Shown: piece by piece, positions 24,211 through 27,926 of the stretch
How the letters are laid out: every line of letters begins with the position of its first letter
How positions within the stretch are numbered: position 1 is the stretch's first letter
NCBI RefSeq assembly: GCF_901873445.1
Contig: NZ_CABFLN010000023.1
Coordinates: 1 to 27,926, forward strand
Direction: 5' to 3'
Length of the DNA stretch: 27,926 bases
From: Gemella haemolysans
GTDB lineage: Bacteria > Bacillota > Bacilli > Staphylococcales > Gemellaceae
Translations under genes and position numbers: made by a program
The notes under the pieces: generated by a model
What the model saw: only the letters and a program-made list of their open reading frames with translations
The model's database searches: none
Told to the model about the DNA's origin: nothing

Positions 24211-26013
24211 TTAGAAATACAGTTTTTCAAACTTTTCTATTTTCTCTTCAAAGTCCTGTAATGCTAATTCTATTGCATCAGGTTTAGACATATCTACACC
24301 TGCATTTTTTAATACTTCTATAGGATAATTAGAATTTCCTTTTGAAAGGAATTCATCTATATAAACTTTAGCATTTTTACTATCTTCTAGTATTAATCTT
24401 GATAGTGCTTGTGCTGCAGAATAACCAGTTGCATATTGATAAACGTAGTAATTATAATAAAAGTGAGGCACTCTTGACCACTCATATTTTATATCTTCAT
24501 CATAAGTAAATACGTCACCATAGTATTTCTTCACCACATTGAAATATTCAATATTTAAATATTCTGCTGTTATAGCCCCTCCGTTTTGAAGTTGTTGGTT
24601 TATTTTGTGTTCGAACTCTGCAAATTGAGTTTGTCTATATACTGTACCAACAAATCCACTTAACGCTTGGTTAAGGACACGAAGCATTCCATTTTTGTTA
24701 CCTTCTTTTTCAAATTTATTGTATAGATATTCTGTTAATAATGCTTCATTACAAGTTGACGCTACTTCTGCAACAAAGATTGAATAACTTCCATAAACGT
24801 ATGGTTGGTTTTTTCTAGTATAGTACGAGTGCATTGAATGCCCTAGTTCATGTATAAGTGTGTACACATCATTTAACGTACCATCAAAATTTAATAGAAT
24901 AAATGGTTTTGTAGTATAACCACCCCATGAGTACGCCCCTGAACGTTTTCCTTTATTAGGATAAATATCTATCCAGCGTTCTGTAAATGCTTTTCTCATA
25001 TCATTAACATATTCTTCACCCATTGGTTTTACAGCTTCAAGTACTATATCACGAGCTTCTTCAAATGTAAATTTAATTGGCTCTCCTTCTACCATAGATA
25101 CTGATCTATCATATAATCTGAAGTCTTCAAGTCCTTTGGCTCTCTTGTGCAACTTATAATATCTTTGCAACGCTGGAATTTTTTCATTAACTACAGACAC
25201 CAAATTATCATACACTTCCTCTGGTATTAAGTTGTTAGATAATGCATTATTTCTTGTTGATGTATATTTATAAACATCAGCATAATATTTTTTTCGTTTT
25301 AAATTTCCACCTAATGTAGATGCCAATGTATTATTATGCTTTTTGAAATAGTTATATAGAGAATGGAATGTATTTTTTCTAAGAACTCTATCTGTACTTT
25401 CCATATATGTACCATATGTTCCATGTGTTAAAGTATGTTTATTTCCATCTTTATCTTCAACTGGCTCAAATTCAACATCTGCATTATTTAATGCTGAAAA
25501 AGTTTCATCACTAGCATTTAGTGCTTCTCCAGCCATTGCTATTATTTTTTCTTGTTCTGGATCCAGTGTATGACGACGTTTTTTATTAATTTTTTCTAAT
25601 TCAAATCTATAAACTTTTAACTCGTCTAATTCTTCTACGTATCCTAATAGTACATCCTCATCAATTGAAAGAAGTTCAGGTTTTAAAAATGACCACTCTG
25701 CATAAAACTTAGAATTTAAATTCATTGTTTTAGCATATAATTCACCATATTTAGCATTTGTACTATCTTGGTCTTTTCTAAGAAATGCATAAATCGTTAA
25801 TTGTTCGACTTTTAACATCATATCTTCTTCAGCTTTAAAAACTTCTAGAAGACCTTTAGCTCCTTCTTTAACCTTACCTCTGTAACTTTGTATTTCTGGA
25901 ATTAATTTTTCTACCTCTTTAAATTGTTTCCAAAAATCTTCATTTGTCTTAAAAATCGATTCTAAATCCCATGTATTTTCAACTTTCTGATCTTTTCTCA
26001 ATAATTCAACCAT
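24211..26013 (-). CDS. pepF: Oligoendopeptidase F (M3B metallopeptidase)
   Basis: A cytoplasmic zinc peptidase that cuts peptides of roughly 7-17 residues, for nutrition or for peptide turnover. The 600-residue product has the zinc motif H388-E389-L390-G391-H392 and the third ligand, probably E416 in AEVAST. The N-terminal ENTWDLESIF and the SRVPHFYYNYYVYQYATGY segment are typical of PepF. Length is normal. Ribosome binding site AAGGAG precedes the ATG. It is transcribed from its own promoter and ends at a bidirectional terminator. Confidence 0.96.
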   Translation of the reverse strand: MVELLRKDQKVENTWDLESIFKTNEDFWKQFKEVEKLIPEIQSYRGKVKEGAKGLLEVFKAEEDMMLKVEQLTIYAFLRKDQDSTNAKYGELYAKTMNLNSKFYAEWSFLKPELLSIDEDVLLGYVEELDELKVYRFELEKINKKRRHTLDPEQEKIIAMAGEALNASDETFSALNNADVEFEPVEDKDGNKHTLTHGTYGTYMESTDRVLRKNTFHSLYNYFKKHNNTLASTLGGNLKRKKYYADVYKYTSTRNNALSNNLIPEEVYDNLVSVVNEKIPALQRYYKLHKRAKGLEDFRLYDRSVSMVEGEPIKFTFEEARDIVLEAVKPMGEEYVNDMRKAFTERWIDIYPNKGKRSGAYSWGGYTTKPFILLNFDGTLNDVYTLIHELGHSMHSYYTRKNQPYVYGSYSIFVAEVASTCNEALLTEYLYNKFEKEGNKNGMLRVLNQALSGFVGTVYRQTQFAEFEHKINQQLQNGGAITAEYLNIEYFNVVKKYYGDVFTYDEDIKYEWSRVPHFYYNYYVYQYATGYSAAQALSRLILEDSKNAKVYIDEFLSKGNSNYPIEVLKNAGVDMSKPDAIELALQDFEEKIEKFEKLYF

Positions 26014-26045
26014 ATCTTTTCTCCTTAGATTTATACATAGCTTTA

Positions 26046-26051
26046 ATTATA
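26046..26051 (-). promoter_or_regulatory. Extended -10 promoter of pepF
   Basis: On the minus strand TGCTATAAT is an extended -10. The -35 region 17 bases further is poor (CACAAA). The predicted start is about 25 bases before the ATG. Confidence 0.6.
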
Positions 26052-26124
26052 GCACAAATCATATTTCTTTTGTGATTTTTCTAAAAAAATCCGAAGAATT
26101 ATCTGAAAACATATAATAAAAAAT

Positions 26125-26676
26125 TTAATTTTCCCTTATTAAATGATCATAATTTTCATGTCCTATAAAGATTTTACAATCTTTATTAAAGCCAAAGCTT
26201 TCATATAATTTCCTAGCTCTTATATTTGATTGTGCTACATTTAAGCTTAATCTTGGTTGTCCACTATTAACAAAATCTGTTAATAACTTATTTCCAATTC
26301 CCTCACCTCTGTATTCGGCAAAAACATATAAAGTATCTAAATAATATTCTTCTTCTAAAACTTCATCATAATCAAAAATTATTGAATTCTCATTTAAATC
26401 AAATTTACAAACAACTTCATTAAACCAAAATTCCTTCATGTTATTAATTTCATCATAGTGATATGTAAAAGAAAAACCCTTTAATTCCCCTTCACTTTCA
26501 TAAATCCTACAGTTTTTATAACTAAATCTATCTTCTTCTGATGTGAATACAAACTTAAGAATATCTTGAAGTTTCGATAAAGAACATTCTTTTAATATTT
26601 CCAGTTCTAGAGATTCAATAAACTCTTGTAATCCTATTAACACTTTAATATCGCTTTTATTCGCTTTTCTTATCAT
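26125..26676 (-). CDS. GNAT family N-acetyltransferase
   Basis: A 183-residue acetyl-CoA-dependent acetyltransferase. The acetyl-CoA-binding motif is RGEGIGNKLL, following a β-strand LYVFAEY. The C-terminal motif NIRARKLYESFGF is typical of GNAT. The N terminus has a short MIRKANKSDIKVLIGL start of the same type. Substrate unknown. It lies 44 bases after the sulfurtransferase gene, probably in one transcript; the ribosome binding site AAAGGAT is modest. Confidence 0.88.
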   Translation of the reverse strand: MIRKANKSDIKVLIGLQEFIESLELEILKECSLSKLQDILKFVFTSEEDRFSYKNCRIYESEGELKGFSFTYHYDEINNMKEFWFNEVVCKFDLNENSIIFDYDEVLEEEYYLDTLYVFAEYRGEGIGNKLLTDFVNSGQPRLSLNVAQSNIRARKLYESFGFNKDCKIFIGHENYDHLIREN

Positions 26677-26720
26677 ATCTATTCTATCCTTTTAAGCTAT
26701 TTTGATGTAGAAAATTAATT

Positions 26721-27560
26721 TTATTCTACCTCTCCAACATTAGCGTATCTAGCGAATGAAGGCTCATAGTTTCTCACATTAAATCCTAATTCTTCTAATA
26801 TTACCGTTACATAAGAAGCGCGTACTCCAGTAGTACAATATGTTATTTGAAGTTTATTTTTATCCAAACCTTTTTCAATTACATATTTTTCTAACTCTTC
26901 TCTAGATTTTAAGAATCCATTATTATCAACTAACGAATTAAATGGAAGAGAAATTGCACCTGGAATATGACCTGCTTTATTTTCACCATAAACTACACGA
27001 CCATTGTATTCAACTTCTAATCTAGTGTCTATAATTTGAACATCTTCATTACCTATTTTAGATAATAATTCGTCTGTAAATATAGCTTTATCGTTCTGAG
27101 TTGCTTCATTACGAACTACATCACTAACATTTATTCTATCTCTAATTGGTTCATAATTTTTATTAAATCCTAATTTTTCAACTTGTTTAAAACCACCATC
27201 GATAAACTTAACATTTTCAAAATCTGCATAATTAAATGTGTATACTACACGCGCTTCATCCCCAAATCCTTGTTCTGGCATTGTAAAACCATAAACTAGA
27301 ACTTCTGAATCAACATTGATTCCTAATTTATCGAAAATTTGTTGGTAATTCTCTTTAGTTAATAATTTCCCTAGCTCTTCTCCTCCAAATTCACCTAATA
27401 AACTAATATCAGTCCAATCAACAACAGTTGCTTTATCATACATTAGTGATCCTTCTTCAAGCATTCCACCACGTGCATCGATAACTACAATATTCTTATT
27501 TGTTCTATTATTTAATAAATACTCAGCATCAACTAATTTTTTAAAATCAAATTGTGTCAT
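26721..27560 (-). CDS. Thiosulfate/3-mercaptopyruvate sulfurtransferase (two rhodanese domains)
   Basis: A 279-residue protein with two rhodanese domains. The first (about 8-130) starts with IVVIDARGG and lacks an active Cys. The second (about 155-275) has VQIIDTR, AGHIPGAISLPF, and the active-site loop C242-T-T-G-V-R in ITYCTTGVRAS. The loop decides whether thiosulfate or mercaptopyruvate is used; this form is closer to the thiosulfate type, but that is a weak prediction. A strong GGAGG precedes the ATG. The gene is upstream of the GNAT gene. Confidence 0.92.
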   Translation of the reverse strand: MTQFDFKKLVDAEYLLNNRTNKNIVVIDARGGMLEEGSLMYDKATVVDWTDISLLGEFGGEELGKLLTKENYQQIFDKLGINVDSEVLVYGFTMPEQGFGDEARVVYTFNYADFENVKFIDGGFKQVEKLGFNKNYEPIRDRINVSDVVRNEATQNDKAIFTDELLSKIGNEDVQIIDTRLEVEYNGRVVYGENKAGHIPGAISLPFNSLVDNNGFLKSREELEKYVIEKGLDKNKLQITYCTTGVRASYVTVILEELGFNVRNYEPSFARYANVGEVE

Positions 27561-27594
27561 AAGTACCCCTCCTCTAAAATTTAATTTTCAATTT

Positions 27595-27600
27595 ATTATA
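27595..27600 (-). promoter_or_regulatory. -10 element of the sulfurtransferase gene
   Basis: A perfect TATAAT on the minus strand, about 35 bases before the ATG. No convincing -35 is present at the usual spacing. Confidence 0.5.
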
Positions 27601-27651
27601 ACATAAATATTATTGAAAAAATATAATTTAATTCGTTATCAAATTGATATA

Positions 27652-27688
27652 AATTGAGCATTATAAATACATTATATAATATTCAATT
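27652..27688. repeat. Inverted repeat in the divergent intergenic region
   Basis: AATTGAGCATTATA (27652-27665) and TATAATATTCAATT (27675-27688) are inverted copies with two mismatches. The repeat lies between two divergent genes and may bind a regulator; nothing more can be said. Confidence 0.4.
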
Positions 27689-27731
27689 TCCTCAAATATT
27701 TCTTATACATCATAAATCGTAAACATTTTTA

Positions 27732-27760
27732 TTTACAACCGAGAAAAATCATGTTACAAT
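27732..27760 (+). promoter_or_regulatory. Promoter of the gene at the window end
   Basis: TTTACA (27732-27737), 17 bases, and TACAAT (27755-27760) with an upstream TG make a strong extended promoter. The ribosome binding site AAGGAG and the ATG at 27804 follow at normal distance. Confidence 0.8.
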
Positions 27761-27803
27761 AAATCGGAATTGTTTTGAATTAAATAATTAAGGAGAAAAT
27801 TGT

Positions 27804-27926
27804 ATGGACAAGAGAAAAATGATTATTACTAGTGCCTGTGGTTCACTTATAATCGGACTGTCAGCATTTGCTGGTTATGAATATGGTAAACAACAAGCAT
27901 ATGAAACAACACCACTAGTACAAAAT
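27804..27926 (+). CDS. Partial gene for an exported or membrane-anchored protein
   Basis: Only the first 41 codons are in the window; the frame is open to the end. After the basic start MDKRK comes a hydrophobic stretch IITSACGSLIIGLSAFAGY (7-25), a signal peptide or N-terminal membrane anchor, then a polar sequence YGKQQAYETTP. A GGAG ribosome binding site sits 8 bases before the ATG, and a strong promoter is upstream. The family cannot be named from this fragment; anchored proteases and cell-surface proteins start like this. Confidence 0.8.
   Translation, partial: MDKRKMIITSACGSLIIGLSAFAGYEYGKQQAYETTPLVQN

Noticed and set aside
1..27926. CRISPR array, prophage, insertion sequence, toxin-antitoxin or restriction system
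   Set aside because: No spaced direct repeat array, integrase, transposase or defence-type gene is visible.

Overview
The window reads as a stretch of chromosome from a very AT-rich, low-GC Gram-positive bacterium. Consensus-like sigma-A promoters, strong GGAGG-type ribosome binding sites, pyruvate formate-lyase fermentation genes, a CcpA-type cre-like site, AddA and a DesK/DesR-type two-component system all point to Firmicutes. A Gemella-like organism is my best guess, from general gene content only. No phage, insertion sequence, CRISPR array, tRNA or rRNA gene is visible. Most genes are housekeeping or metabolic.

Layout. (1) 1-3750, minus strand: pflB, then pflA, each with its own terminator; pflA also has its own promoter. 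The 418-base pflB upstream region holds a perfect 18-base palindrome and a cre-like site. (2) 3751-5080, minus strand: a patatin-like phospholipase gene followed one base later by msrB. The patatin gene carries an in-frame TAA at codon 7 of its natural start, exactly where the family has Glu of the LEGG motif. (3) 5208-5807, plus strand: a short NAD(P)-binding SDR-like protein. (4) 5961-9731, plus strand: a self-contained module of ABC ATPase, ABC-2 permease, DesK-like kinase, LuxR-family regulator and a small membrane protein. An ATGACA-TT-TGTCAT palindrome precedes it, and a perfect 16-bp hairpin lies between transporter and kinase. (5) 9917-12420, minus strand: an operon of Gfo/Idh/MocA oxidoreductase, glutathionyl-hydroquinone-reductase-like protein and YjbR-domain protein. 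(6) 12788-13810, plus strand: galE. (7) 14150-23111, minus strand: addA, a NagB-like protein, a MenF-like protein, an EamA transporter, rho and a DedA protein with a TTG start. (8) 23324-24172, plus strand: a YkuE-like metallophosphoesterase. (9) 24211-27560, minus strand: a sulfurtransferase, a GNAT acetyltransferase and pepF. (10) 27804 to the end, plus strand: the start of a membrane-anchored or exported protein.

The points most worth a second look are: a pair of adjacent genes that look like catalytically eroded relatives of glucosamine-6-phosphate deaminase and isochorismate synthase, driven by their own promoter just after addA; the nonsense-interrupted patatin gene; the operator-like palindromes before pflB and before the ABC/two-component module; a recurring terminator sequence used after three different genes; and addA with no addB beside it.
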